Shown here: positions 7,656-17,149 of the stretch, in pieces | How positions within the stretch are numbered: position 1 is the first letter of the stretch | How the letters are laid out: every line of letters starts with the position of its first letter | Origin: Gemmatimonadota bacterium | GTDB taxonomy: Bacteria; Gemmatimonadota; Gemmatimonadetes; Gemmatimonadales; Gemmatimonadaceae | NCBI GenBank assembly: GCA_003155795.1 | Contig: PMEM01000024.1 | Location: forward strand, 161,324-225,323 | Length of the DNA stretch: 64,000 bases | Direction of reading: 5' to 3' | Program-made: the position numbers and the translations under genes | Notes under the pieces: model-generated | The model's input: the letters and a program-made list of their open reading frames with translations, nothing else | Told to the model about the DNA's origin: nothing | Databases searched by the model: none

Positions 7656-9083
7656 TCAGTTTGCCGGCTCGACCAGAAACTGCTCGATCTTTCCATCACG
7701 CACCGTGAACGTCGACAAGTTCACTCGTTTCCCAGTCGCAAATTCCACCGCGAAGCCACGGTAGGTCATCCCGCCGCGATCGAACTTCGACGTTTCCTTG
7801 ATGCTGGCGATTGCACCGAACGGTGCGAGGCTTGTGCGGTAGTCGGCGATCGCAGTTGCGTCAAAGTAGAAATTGCAGTTGGCCGTAAAGCGCGACCGGT
7901 CGATTTTTCCGTGTTGCAATCCTGTGAGGACATCGCGCGCCCAGTCCTGTGCGGCGACATCAGCAACCGGTGCTGCTCCAGGTAACACCAGGTTGATTAT
8001 CGCATTTCCGATAATCCCGGCGGCAGGGCTCGCCTCCTGATTGGTCAGCACTACGACAGCAATGCTATCATCGGGAAAGACGTAATTGGCCGCGACGAAG
8101 CCGCCAACTTCACCGCCATGCGATACCATTCGGTGGCCGTTGAGACTTCCGGTGCTCAAGCCGAGCCCGTAGTTGCTAAGCTTGCCGTTCTTAAGCCTGG
8201 TCGGCTCCTCCATTTCTGCGTACGACGCGGGCGCGAGAAGCGACTTGTCGATGACGGAGACGTCCCACTTGAGCAGATCGCCTACGGGCATCGCCATCTC
8301 GCCATCGGCGAAATACCAGCCCGGCGCTTCGTACAGCGCTGGCCGGAGCGGTCCCAGCGCGTGGCGAAAGTAGCCGGTGGGCTCAAGCAGATTGTGTTGC
8401 GTATCAAGGTCAATCGTGTGCTCAAGTGCGAGCGGCTTGAGCACTCGCGATTCGAGGAATTGCCAGAATGGTTCACCGCTCACCTTCTGGACGATGAGTC
8501 CCACAATGTTGAAGTTCGTGTTGCTGTACTGGTACTGCGTCCCGGGGTCGAAGTCGAGCGGTTTGGTCGCCCACTCATGCACGATCTTCTCGGCCGAAGA
8601 TGGCTTGGTCCATTCCGGGATTGTGTAGTCTTGCGGTGCGTAATCTTCATAACCCGATGTATGCGACATGAGATTGCGAAGAGTGACTTCGTTGGCGCGC
8701 GTCAGTTCAGGGAACCAGGTTGAGACTGGATCGTCGATCGAGAGTTTGCCTTCCTGCTGCAACAGCATCACGGCGGCAACGGTGAACTGCTTGCTGATCG
8801 ATCCGATGGCGTAGTGCATCGCAGGCGTCGCCGTGATCGGTGGTGTCAGACGCGAGTGACCGAACGCCGCGATGTAGACGATACGTCCATTGCGCACGAT
8901 ACCTACCGATGCACTGGGAACCTGCGTCGTGCGCAGGACGTCGTTGACGGCGGCGGCGACCCTGACCGAGAGGTCAGGCGCGAGAGAATCCACGGCTTGC
9001 GCGCGCGCGGCCACGGGATCGACGCTCGCAACGAGCAGGAAGGTGGCGAACGCGATAATCGCGGTGGAACGGCATCGTCGCAT
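7656..9083 (-). CDS. Secreted serine hydrolase, class C beta-lactamase/esterase family
   Basis: A 475-residue exported protein. The ATG at 9083 has GGAG eight bases upstream and opens a signal peptide (AIIAFATFLLVASVDPVAARAQA). The catalytic Ser-x-x-Lys is SISK at residues 95-98 within YAIGSISKQF. The Tyr-x-Asn equivalent is in YQYSNTNFNIVG, and the third motif is HGG in VSHGGEVGGF. A C-terminal ~110-residue domain follows. Such proteins are usually D,D-peptidases or esterases rather than antibiotic-hydrolysing enzymes. It is divergent from the kinase gene at 9255, with ~170 bases between the two starts. Confidence 0.88.
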   Translation of the reverse strand: MRRCRSTAIIAFATFLLVASVDPVAARAQAVDSLAPDLSVRVAAAVNDVLRTTQVPSASVGIVRNGRIVYIAAFGHSRLTPPITATPAMHYAIGSISKQFTVAAVMLLQQEGKLSIDDPVSTWFPELTRANEVTLRNLMSHTSGYEDYAPQDYTIPEWTKPSSAEKIVHEWATKPLDFDPGTQYQYSNTNFNIVGLIVQKVSGEPFWQFLESRVLKPLALEHTIDLDTQHNLLEPTGYFRHALGPLRPALYEAPGWYFADGEMAMPVGDLLKWDVSVIDKSLLAPASYAEMEEPTRLKNGKLSNYGLGLSTGSLNGHRMVSHGGEVGGFVAANYVFPDDSIAVVVLTNQEASPAAGIIGNAIINLVLPGAAPVADVAAQDWARDVLTGLQHGKIDRSRFTANCNFYFDATAIADYRTSLAPFGAIASIKETSKFDRGGMTYRGFAVEFATGKRVNLSTFTVRDGKIEQFLVEPAN

Positions 9084-9254
9084 GGATTGGCTCCGGAGAG
9101 GGAACACTAAAGTCGCGTGGGCGAATATACCTCCCCACCGGCTGGCCGCCGCAACCTTGTCGCGCGTGCGTCCGTTGACGGCGAGTGGCGTGCTGGCCCC
9201 CGTGTATGGCAATCCATATATTCTACGAGCTTTCAGCCCCAACCAGCAGGCGCC

Positions 9255-12200
9255 TTGGCGGATCTTCGATCACGCGTTGAGCAGTCATTGTCCGGTACCT
9301 ACACTCTCGAGCGCGAGCTGGGCGGCGGCGGGATGTCGCGCGTGTTCGTGGCCACCGAGGACCGACTCGGCCGACGGGTCGTAGTCAAGGTGGTGTCGAC
9401 TGAACTGGCGGCGGCGATTTCGGTGCCGAGGTTTGAGCGCGAAATCCGAGTGGCGGCGTCGCTACAGCAAGCCAACATCGTACCGGTACTCGCAGCCGGT
9501 GACATCGACGGCATTCCGTACTACACCATGCCGTATGTGGAAGGCGAGAGCCTCCGCGCGCGGCTGGCTCGCGGACCAGTCGCCATTTCGGAAGTGCTCA
9601 GCATCCTGCGCGATGTCGCGCGCGCACTGGCCTACGCGCATGAACGCGGCGTGGTGCATCGCGATATCAAGCCGGACAACGTTCTCCTTTCTGGCCACAC
9701 CGCCGTCGTCACCGACTTTGGTATTGCGAAGGCGATCGCGGCGGCCGCCCAAGGTCCCGCCGGCGCGACGCTGACGCAGCTCGGCACCGCGGTGGGAACG
9801 CCGGCGTACATGGCACCGGAACAGGCGGCGGGCGACCCTGCGACTGACCACCATGCCGACATCTACGCCTTTGGATGCCTGGCGTACGAACTGCTCGCCG
9901 GGCGACCGGTGTTTCCAGATCTGGCGCCGCACAAGCTGCTGGTCGCGCACATGACCGAGACGCCAAAGCCCATCATCGAGCTGCGTCCAGATTGCCCGCC
10001 CGCGCTCGCGGCGCTGGTGATGCAGTGTCTGGAGAAGTATCCCGCTTCGCGGCCGGCAAGTGCCAACGAACTGCTGGAACGCCTCGATGTCACCACGTCG
10101 GGCGCCGGTGGCGCCATGCCGGCAATGCTGATCGGCGGACGTCCGATGCTCTGGCGCGCACTCGGGATTTACGTCGCCGCGTTCATTGGTGTCGCGATCG
10201 TGGCGCGCGCCGCGATCATTGCGATCGGGTTGCCGGATTGGGTTTTTCCCGGTGCGCTCGTCGTCATGGCGCTTGGATTGCCAGTAGTGCTGTTCACCGC
10301 GTACACGCAGTACATCGCCCGCCGAGTTGCAACGGCGACGCCGGCATACACAACCGGCGGCACGCGGTCGCTCGCTGGCCACGGCACGATGGCGACCATA
10401 GCGATCAAGGCGAGCCCGCACGTATCCTGGCGCCAGACCGCTCGCGGCGGCGTCGCGGCAGTGGGCGTGTTTGTGCTGCTGATTGCGGGCTACATGCTGC
10501 TCCGCGTGCTCGGCATCGGACCGGCCGGGTCGCTGCTCGCTGCTGGGACGCTCTCCGCGAATGACAACGTGGTAGTCGCCGCGTTCGATTCGCCGGGTGC
10601 GGATTCATCGCTCGGTTCGACAATTGCCGAAGCCGTCAAGACCAGTCTATCGCAGAGTAACGCGGTACATGTCATGCCTACCACTGCTGTGGTCGCGGCA
10701 CTCGAACAGATGCGTCTGCCGGACACAGCGCGCGTCGACTTTGCAACCGCGCGCCAGATCGCGCAGCGCACCGGAGCGAAGGCCGTGGTGGCAGGAAGCA
10801 TCGTACCCGCTGGAACGGGTTACGTCATCAATGTCAGACTGGTTGGTGCAGAGAGCGGCAACGATCTCGCGTCATTCAGCGAGTCAGCCAAGGATGCGGG
10901 CGATCTCATTCCCGCAGTCGATCGCGTTACCAAGGAGATGCGGCGGAAGATCGGCGAGTCGCTCAAATCGGTGCGTGACGCACCGCCTCTCGATCAGGTC
11001 ACGACTGCTTCGCTCGGCGCGCTCCGAAGTTTCGCCGCCGGCAATTTCGCCAACGATGTGCAGGCGGACTACCCGGCCGCGATCCAGCACTACCAGGACG
11101 CGATTCGCCAGGACAGCACCTTTGCCATGGCCCATGTGGAGCTGGCGTACACGTTGCAGACGCTTGGCGGACAAGCGCGGATCGCGGAAGCGAACACCGA
11201 GCTCACCAAGGCGTTCCAGCTCAGCGATCGGTTACCGGAACGTGAGCTGTACAACGTCCAGGGCGCGTACTACACGTTTGTCGCACACGATCGTCGGCGG
11301 GCAATCGCGGCGTTCCACCGAGCCGTGGCTCTCGATTCCAGCAACGTCGACGCGGCCAATTCGCTCGCGGTTACTCTCGCGAGCGCACGCGACACTATTG
11401 GCGCCGTCCAGATGTACAAGCTCGCGCTAGCCAACGACTCGGCCGACGGCACGATCCTGGGCAACCTGGCCGGCGAATATCTGTTTATGGGCCGGTACAA
11501 AGAGGCCGATTCGGTCGTGGCGTTGTTCGCCAGCCGTCACGTGCCGTTCCCCACCGGCCCGATACGATTCACCGAGTTGTGGGACAAGCGTCAGTACGAT
11601 TCAGCGGAACACCTCGGGCGCGACATCGCAGACAGCGCCGACGCAATCCACGCCGCCCGTGCGCTGACCGTACTCGCCAACATCGTGCAACTGCGCGGCC
11701 GGCTGCGCGAGGCCGACCGCCTGTCCGCGCAGGCGAATCCGGCACTGGCGCGCGCGCGCGGCGATACCGCGAGCCCGTACATGACGGCTTACTATCAAGC
11801 GCTCCGTGACGGCGTGATTCGCGGAAACGCGACGCGCGGGATTGCGGATCTCGATTCGACGCTGCACGCGCACCCGGTGGCGTCGGTGCCGCTCGCGAAG
11901 GACCAGAGTCTCTTCATGGCCTCAGCCTATGCGCAACTTGACGCCGTTGCAAAGGCACGCGAGGTGTTGCGCCAGTATGAGGCCAGGCTCGACTCGGTGA
12001 CGCGCCGCCAGAACTCCGTCGGAATCGCGCGCGATCGCGGAATGATCGCCATGGCAGAAGGAAAGACTGACAGTGCTGTCGCGTATTTCCGGCAGGGTGA
12101 CGTTGAGGTCGACGGGCTTCCGACCAACAACTGCGGCGCATGTACGCCGTACCTCATTGGGGTAGCCTATGACCGGGGGCGCCAGGCCGACTCGGCGCGC

Positions 12201-12440
12201 AAGTATCTGACGGAGTATGTTGACATGCCCGGCGGCAGTCGCCTCAACATCGATCCGGACTACCTCGCGCTGACGCTCTACCGGCTGGGAGAGCTTAACC
12301 AGGATGCCGGCGACACGAAGCGCGCCATCATGTATTACGGCCGGTTCATCGACCTCTGGAAGAACGCCGATCCAGATCTGCAGCCGCGGGTAACCGAGGC
12401 ACGGAAGCAGGTAGCCGCTATGGTACGCGCGAAGGGTTAG
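9255..12440 (+). CDS. Membrane Ser/Thr protein kinase with TolB-like and TPR regions
   Basis: A one-component signalling protein. The kinase domain covers roughly residues 10-285: glycine loop ELGGGGMSRV, VVKVV lysine, HRDIKPDN about 134, DFGIAK about 153, GTPAYMAPEQ, all intact. Three hydrophobic segments follow (~300-325, 330-355, 397-420), then a TolB/CadC-like alpha-beta region (~435-580) and TPR-like repeats to residue ~1061. The open frame extends back to 9117, but that part crosses a promoter-like TATATT (9217-9222) and the divergent gene's leader, and family members begin near ALADRY-type sequence, so TTG 9255 is preferred with moderate certainty. Substrates are unknown. Confidence 0.85.
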   Translation: MADLRSRVEQSLSGTYTLERELGGGGMSRVFVATEDRLGRRVVVKVVSTELAAAISVPRFEREIRVAASLQQANIVPVLAAGDIDGIPYYTMPYVEGESLRARLARGPVAISEVLSILRDVARALAYAHERGVVHRDIKPDNVLLSGHTAVVTDFGIAKAIAAAAQGPAGATLTQLGTAVGTPAYMAPEQAAGDPATDHHADIYAFGCLAYELLAGRPVFPDLAPHKLLVAHMTETPKPIIELRPDCPPALAALVMQCLEKYPASRPASANELLERLDVTTSGAGGAMPAMLIGGRPMLWRALGIYVAAFIGVAIVARAAIIAIGLPDWVFPGALVVMALGLPVVLFTAYTQYIARRVATATPAYTTGGTRSLAGHGTMATIAIKASPHVSWRQTARGGVAAVGVFVLLIAGYMLLRVLGIGPAGSLLAAGTLSANDNVVVAAFDSPGADSSLGSTIAEAVKTSLSQSNAVHVMPTTAVVAALEQMRLPDTARVDFATARQIAQRTGAKAVVAGSIVPAGTGYVINVRLVGAESGNDLASFSESAKDAGDLIPAVDRVTKEMRRKIGESLKSVRDAPPLDQVTTASLGALRSFAAGNFANDVQADYPAAIQHYQDAIRQDSTFAMAHVELAYTLQTLGGQARIAEANTELTKAFQLSDRLPERELYNVQGAYYTFVAHDRRRAIAAFHRAVALDSSNVDAANSLAVTLASARDTIGAVQMYKLALANDSADGTILGNLAGEYLFMGRYKEADSVVALFASRHVPFPTGPIRFTELWDKRQYDSAEHLGRDIADSADAIHAARALTVLANIVQLRGRLREADRLSAQANPALARARGDTASPYMTAYYQALRDGVIRGNATRGIADLDSTLHAHPVASVPLAKDQSLFMASAYAQLDAVAKAREVLRQYEARLDSVTRRQNSVGIARDRGMIAMAEGKTDSAVAYFRQGDVEVDGLPTNNCGACTPYLIGVAYDRGRQADSARKYLTEYVDMPGGSRLNIDPDYLALTLYRLGELNQDAGDTKRAIMYYGRFIDLWKNADPDLQPRVTEARKQVAAMVRAKG

Positions 12441-12492
12441 GGCGCGCGGAGGACGCAGCAACGCGGAACTTCGCACGAGGATGACAGCGGAA

Positions 12493-12518
12493 GTCATTCC
12501 CGCGAAAGCGGGAATGAC
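12493..12518. repeat. REP-like GC-rich hairpin, copy 2
   Basis: An 11-bp perfect stem GTCATTCCCGC/GCGGGAATGAC around a GAAA tetraloop, placed between the convergent kinase and amidohydrolase genes. It shares arm sequence with 1786-1805 and may act as a bidirectional terminator or mRNA-stabilising element. Confidence 0.6.
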
Positions 12519-12525
12519 AGAAGTG

Positions 12526-13947
12526 TCAGCGCGCGTTACCAGCAGATTCCGCAGTCGGCCCGCCCTTGTATATCACACCGCCCTTCATAACAAACTCCAC
12601 CCGCGTAACAGCCGTAATGTCCTGCAGCGGATTCCCGGCCACTGCGATCACGTCGGCAAGGTATCCGTTCTTCAACTGTCCCACGCGGTCCTGCCACATC
12701 AGAATGCGTGCACCGTTTACATAGTCGGCCTGCAGCACTGCAAGCGGCGTCATGCCGTACTGCACCATCAGCGAGAACTCCGCTGCCTGCGTGCCGTGCG
12801 GGAAAGGGCCCACATCACTCCCAACCGCCATCGGAACACCGGCGGCCACCTGCCGTTTGAACTCGTGGATCTTGTAATCGAGCATCGCGTTCTCGCGCGC
12901 TGCGGCCGCAGGACTCGGCGCGTGATCCGCGAAGTACTTGAAGATTGTAAACGTGGGGACAGCTGGGATGTCCTTTTGCTTCATCATCGCCATCGTGCCG
13001 TCGCTTAGTTGCGTCGCGTGATCGACCGATGCAACGCCCGCCTCTACGGCAAACCGCGCCGCGGGCTCACCCTGGCAATGCACACCGACATTGGTGTTCA
13101 ACCGCTCGGCCTCGGCGACGGCTGCCTTCAGCTGATCTTCTGTGTATTGATACGTGGTGTGAAAATTCCAGAACTCCGGATCACCCGCCTGCTCACCAAT
13201 TCCGAGTTGTTTGCAGATCGGATTGCCGAGGCACGGAGCTGATCCCGAGGGTACCATCTCGTCCGGGCCGGCCTGGTAGATCTTGACGAAACTCGCACCT
13301 TCCTTGTGCTGCGCGCGAATTGTCTCGATCAACTGCTCGGTGTCGTTAGCGTAATCGGCGTTGCCGAGTACATGTTGCGACGGATTGAATCCGATCGCGT
13401 CTTCATGTCCGCCGAGAATAGAGATTGCCATTCCGCTGATGCGGAGCCGCGGGCCTGGAATCAATCCCGCGTCGATCGCATCGCGCACTGCAGCATCCGC
13501 AGATCCTGCGCCTTCGGTACCCATGTCGCGCTCGGCGGTGAAGCCGGCCATCAAGTCTGCGCTGGCTGCAAGCGTGGCTTCGATTGTTCTCTGCGGCGCT
13601 GATTCATCGACCGTCTGCATTCCCTCGGACGGAGGCGCCGGGTGCAGGAAAAGATGTATGTGCGCATCGATCAATCCCGGCATCAGCGTGCGATCACCAA
13701 GGTCGATAACCTTTGCACCAGCCGGATGCGGCACCGATGTACCCGCAGCCTGGATGCGACCGCCTTCCACCAGCACCTCGCCGGGACTCACGATTCTGCC
13801 TGGAATCACTTCGAACAATCGCGCGGCGTGCAGTACGATTGCCTGCGTGCTCGTGGTCGAGACGGAGCGGTCGGACTGCGCTCGCGCGATCATCGGCGTA
13901 ACGCACAGAATCGCGAGAGTCGCAGTCAGAAATGTCATGCCTTTCAT
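12526..13947 (-). CDS. Secreted amidohydrolase (imidazolonepropionase-like)
   Basis: About 473 residues, exported (signal MTFLTATLAILCVTPMIARA). The start at 13947 is preceded by GGAGGGG. The metal-dependent amidohydrolase pattern is present: DAHIHLF for the first two His, FVKIYQAGP for the bridging Lys, GVHCQGEP and VDHATQ for further His ligands, and AVGSDVGPF for the catalytic Asp. The C-terminal VGQLKNGYLADVIAVAGNPL closes the composite beta domain. It probably hydrolyses cyclic amides or dipeptides outside the cytoplasm. It is the last gene of an apparent three-gene minus-strand unit (46 bases after the YtcJ-like gene). Confidence 0.87.
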   Translation of the reverse strand: MKGMTFLTATLAILCVTPMIARAQSDRSVSTTSTQAIVLHAARLFEVIPGRIVSPGEVLVEGGRIQAAGTSVPHPAGAKVIDLGDRTLMPGLIDAHIHLFLHPAPPSEGMQTVDESAPQRTIEATLAASADLMAGFTAERDMGTEGAGSADAAVRDAIDAGLIPGPRLRISGMAISILGGHEDAIGFNPSQHVLGNADYANDTEQLIETIRAQHKEGASFVKIYQAGPDEMVPSGSAPCLGNPICKQLGIGEQAGDPEFWNFHTTYQYTEDQLKAAVAEAERLNTNVGVHCQGEPAARFAVEAGVASVDHATQLSDGTMAMMKQKDIPAVPTFTIFKYFADHAPSPAAAARENAMLDYKIHEFKRQVAAGVPMAVGSDVGPFPHGTQAAEFSLMVQYGMTPLAVLQADYVNGARILMWQDRVGQLKNGYLADVIAVAGNPLQDITAVTRVEFVMKGGVIYKGGPTAESAGNAR

Positions 13948-13993
13948 CGTCCCCTCCGGGGTCGTCGAGCCCTTTACCGCACCGTCAATTCCG

Positions 13994-15751
13994 TCAGTGC
14001 GTATTGTTGTCTGCCGAGTAAGCCACCTTTCCACCTACGATTGTGTAAAGAACTTTCGTGCCGAGGATCGAGTCTGGTGGCACGGTCATGATGTCGCGTG
14101 AAAGAACAGTGAGGTCTGCCCACTTACCGGGTTTGAGCGAGCCGGTCTGATGTTCGTGGAACTCGACGTATGCACCGTTAGTGGTGTACGTTTGCAGGGC
14201 CTGTTCGCGCGAGAGTTTCTGATCGGGAAAGAACGCCGAATCAGTGCCGACCATGTCGCGTGTCACGCTGCAATGGAATGACGCGATCGGACTGATTGCT
14301 TCCACCGGTACGTCGGTGCCATTGGTGACGACGGCGCCGGTCTTCCACAGCGATTGCCAGACGTACGCGCCTTCCTTTGCGCGCTGCATTCCGAGGCGCG
14401 GGAGTACATACGGAGCATCGGAGCAAGCGTGAATTCCCTGCATCGATGCTACAACGCCCATCTGACCGAATCGCGGGATGTCCGCGGGACTCAGATGCTG
14501 AGCGTGTTCGATCCGCCAGCGCAGCGTGTCGCTCTTGACGTGATGCTCGTCGAAGACTGACTGATAGGTGTCGAGCGTTTCGTGATTGGCGCGATCACCG
14601 ATTGCATGCACGGAAATCTGGAATCCGTGCGCGAGGCCGATCTCGGCGATCTCCTTGATCCGCGCCATGGTGGTGACGTTGAGTCCCGTGTTGGTCGGAT
14701 CGTCGTCGTACGGCTTGAGCATCCATGCACTTCTGGAACCGAGCGCACCGTCGGCCGTGATCTCACCGATGGCGCGGACTGTGAGGTGGCCGTTGCCGTA
14801 ATCGATCATGCGGTGCGACGTGAGCGAGTCGATGTCGTTCTGACGCACTTCGCCCTGGCTCACCAGGATGTAAAGGCGGAGCGGCATGTCGCCGGCGTCC
14901 ACCATCTTTTTGATCCCGTCGATGGTCGCGAACGATTCGCCCATGTCCTGGAAGGTCGTCACACCGTTGGCGAGCGCGTTCTGCGTGGCGAGGTGAATCT
15001 CACGGACGAAGTCAGCGTGCGCCTCTTCCGGCGATCGCGCCGAGCGGCTCCTGGCCATTCCCGTGCGGATGAGAGACTGGGCGCCATCGACGAGAACGCC
15101 GGTCGGTCGGCCGCTCGCGTCCTTGATGATACGCCCGCCCGGCGGGTTGGGCGTCGATGAGTTGATTCCCGCCAGCTTCAGCGCCGCGTCATTGGCGATG
15201 AGTGCGTGACCGCTTGCGTGGCCGAGCACCACCGGATTATTTGGCGCGGCTTTATTAATGAGATCGTTCGTCTGGAAGCCTTCGACGACGCGGCCCGGAG
15301 ACTTGTTCCATTTTTCCTGATGCCAGCCGTCACCGCGAATCCAGGCACCTGGTTTCGCCGTTTTTGCGGCGTCACCCACCATGGTAGCGATCTGTTGCCA
15401 CGACGGAACGCCCATGAGCGGCAGCTCCGTTAGCGACTGGCCGAGTCCGGTAAAGTGACCATGCGACTCATTGAAGCCAGGAATCGCGAGGTTCCCCTGG
15501 AGGTCGATTACCCGGGTATTGGCGCCGATGTATGGCTTGATCGCACTGTCCGATCCGACTGCCACGATGCTGTCACCGGAGATCGCGATGGCCTGTCCCG
15601 ATGGAACGGTCGAGTCCATCGTCACGACCTTCCCGTTGTGAAGCACCAGGTCGGCGGGTGCGATGTTTTTGTTGCATCCCACAATCGCCAGCGTCGCCAG
15701 CGCGAAGACAGCGGGAGAGTTCAGAAGTCTGGATCGAAGTTTTGTGCTCAT
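13994..15751 (-). CDS. YtcJ-like amidohydrolase lipoprotein (Amidohydro_3)
   Basis: 585 residues. The N-terminus ends in a lipobox, LAIVGCNK, so Cys is probably lipidated and the enzyme anchored to a membrane. The body is the long amidohydrolase type: DLQGNLAIPGFNESHGHFTG for the metal site entry, IRGDGWHQEKW, QISVHAIGDRANHETLD, RWRIEHAQHL and the Asp in VTNGTDVPVE. FNESHGH replaces the more common FxDxHxH, as is normal in YtcJ relatives. Function is an N-acyl amide or formamide hydrolysis of unknown substrate. It lies in one unit with the outer-membrane-like protein upstream (53 bases) and the second amidohydrolase downstream, suggesting joint uptake and hydrolysis of an amide compound. Confidence 0.87.
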   Translation of the reverse strand: MSTKLRSRLLNSPAVFALATLAIVGCNKNIAPADLVLHNGKVVTMDSTVPSGQAIAISGDSIVAVGSDSAIKPYIGANTRVIDLQGNLAIPGFNESHGHFTGLGQSLTELPLMGVPSWQQIATMVGDAAKTAKPGAWIRGDGWHQEKWNKSPGRVVEGFQTNDLINKAAPNNPVVLGHASGHALIANDAALKLAGINSSTPNPPGGRIIKDASGRPTGVLVDGAQSLIRTGMARSRSARSPEEAHADFVREIHLATQNALANGVTTFQDMGESFATIDGIKKMVDAGDMPLRLYILVSQGEVRQNDIDSLTSHRMIDYGNGHLTVRAIGEITADGALGSRSAWMLKPYDDDPTNTGLNVTTMARIKEIAEIGLAHGFQISVHAIGDRANHETLDTYQSVFDEHHVKSDTLRWRIEHAQHLSPADIPRFGQMGVVASMQGIHACSDAPYVLPRLGMQRAKEGAYVWQSLWKTGAVVTNGTDVPVEAISPIASFHCSVTRDMVGTDSAFFPDQKLSREQALQTYTTNGAYVEFHEHQTGSLKPGKWADLTVLSRDIMTVPPDSILGTKVLYTIVGGKVAYSADNNTH

Positions 15752-15804
15752 CCGTACACGGCTCGGCTGATCGGGTTACAAGGCAGAAGTAAGCAGAAAC
15801 AATA

Positions 15805-16671
15805 TTAGTTCATATTGCGTCCCGCCATATTCCCGGGCTCCGAGAGAAGTCCGCCGTGTGTCGCTGATGGGGATTTATCACTGCCCCACGTCCAGTACAT
15901 GCCAACGTACAGGTAGTTCTCGGTGAGGCCTGCCACGCTTCGGCCGTAACTCAGCAGCAGTTGCTCGTTGGGATTCTTGAAGTGATAGTAGCCGCCGACA
16001 TCTACCATCGTCGATGCGCGGAACTGCGGTGCGGCCTCGCCTTCAGCGCCGTGAGAAAATACTTCGCTACCGAGTTCCAGTCGTTCACCGAAAGCGTATT
16101 TCACCAGAAATCCGCCGTATGGATAATTGCGGTAGCCAGTTTGCGGCACGAACGTATAGCCGCCACCGCCATCGAGCAGCCAGTTGCCGATGTTCTTCTG
16201 CAGCCAGACGGGAACCTTGTACCAGGCCTTGCCGACGCCGAGCCCTCTGTTCGCATTGCCAGTTGGCAATTCGAGCATCGTGAACGAGCCGATCTGCGGC
16301 AGGTATCTGGTCTCCTTGAAAAACGCGACTTTAGCGCCGAGTTCGGCATCGGTCAGACCAAATACGGTGGGACGGGTTCCATTGGGCGAATAAGCTGCGT
16401 TGTTCGAGGGGATAGCCGTACCCCATGGCAGGATCGCGTGAAGCTGAACACGCGGAATGGCGCCCCAGTTGAATTCGAATGCCGGTCCGGTCGCGTCTGT
16501 TTCGATTGGAGTGCCGTCGAGGCCGCCAAAAACGTAAAACTCGTAATGATGCAGATCCACCGGCACCGGGTCGTCAGTCTGAAACGGAGGACCCTGCGCC
16601 CGCAGTTGGGGCACGGCCAGCAGGCAGAGAAGAATAGCGACTGACGTAAATGTGCTGGTGATTTTCATCAT
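15805..16671 (-). CDS. Outer-membrane beta-barrel-like protein (phenol MetA-pathway/transporter-like)
   Basis: 288 residues with a signal peptide (SVAILLCLLAVPQLRAQG) and long alternating polar/aromatic strands ending in YVGMYWTWG, as expected for an outer-membrane barrel. The segment PFQTDDPVPVDLHHYEFYVF and the pattern LGAKVAFFKE, GSFTMLELPTGN match the MetA-pathway phenol-degradation / transporter-like family, whose role is presumed substrate passage across the outer membrane. First gene of the unit with two amidohydrolases. Start chosen at ATG 16671, with GGGA seven bases upstream; a TTG four codons earlier is possible. Substrate not determinable. Confidence 0.7.
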   Translation of the reverse strand: MMKITSTFTSVAILLCLLAVPQLRAQGPPFQTDDPVPVDLHHYEFYVFGGLDGTPIETDATGPAFEFNWGAIPRVQLHAILPWGTAIPSNNAAYSPNGTRPTVFGLTDAELGAKVAFFKETRYLPQIGSFTMLELPTGNANRGLGVGKAWYKVPVWLQKNIGNWLLDGGGGYTFVPQTGYRNYPYGGFLVKYAFGERLELGSEVFSHGAEGEAAPQFRASTMVDVGGYYHFKNPNEQLLLSYGRSVAGLTENYLYVGMYWTWGSDKSPSATHGGLLSEPGNMAGRNMN

Positions 16672-16692
16672 GCAATTTCCCAAGTACGCATG

Positions 16693-17136
16693 CTAATCGC
16701 AGCAATCTGCGCATGGCGGTTCGCCACGAAGACCTTCGATGCCTTCGTGCGCGATGATCGGCACCATCAACATTGCTGCAAGAGGATCGGACCACCACCA
16801 GCCGACGACCGCGTTCAGGAGGAGCCCGCCCCGGAGAATCGCCGAAAGATACGTGCAAACCGACGCCTGCGCGGATTCTGAAACGAGTGCGAGCGCGCCC
16901 TCCATGGTATTGTACGCCAGCGAGGCAGCACTGAGCCAGCGCCCGCGGTGAACTAGAGCATGGCGCTCAGCGGCCGGTGATGAGACAGGATACGGCTCGC
17001 CTGTCACAGCGGCGCCAGCTAACGTCAAATCGTTTACTGCCTTGATGTTAGACCGGGTCTGGCGGCCCGGACCGAGCTTCCGTAGCTTCGCAGGATGATG
17101 GGCCATCGTCTGGTCACGTTGGGCGGTATCGGTCAT
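16693..17136 (-). pseudogene. Cation diffusion facilitator (CDF) transporter, internally deleted
   Basis: The reading frame is continuous (148 codons) but joins the first ~60 residues of a CDF/cation-efflux protein (HALVHRGRWLSAASLAYN, first membrane helix start) directly to its last ~60 (SVCTYLSAILRGGLLLNAVV, WWWSDPLAAMLMVP, EGIEGLRGEPPCADCCD). The central four membrane helices with the metal-binding Asp/His residues are missing, about 100 residues compared with normal family members. The Cys-rich tail remains. Transport activity is therefore unlikely. It lies 13 bases after the flavin monooxygenase gene and may be cotranscribed with it. Confidence 0.7.
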
Positions 17137-17149
17137 GGGGCCAACGAAG

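Noticed and set aside
13361-14101. 246-codon plus-strand open frame
   Set aside because: Antisense to two amidohydrolase genes with clear motifs.
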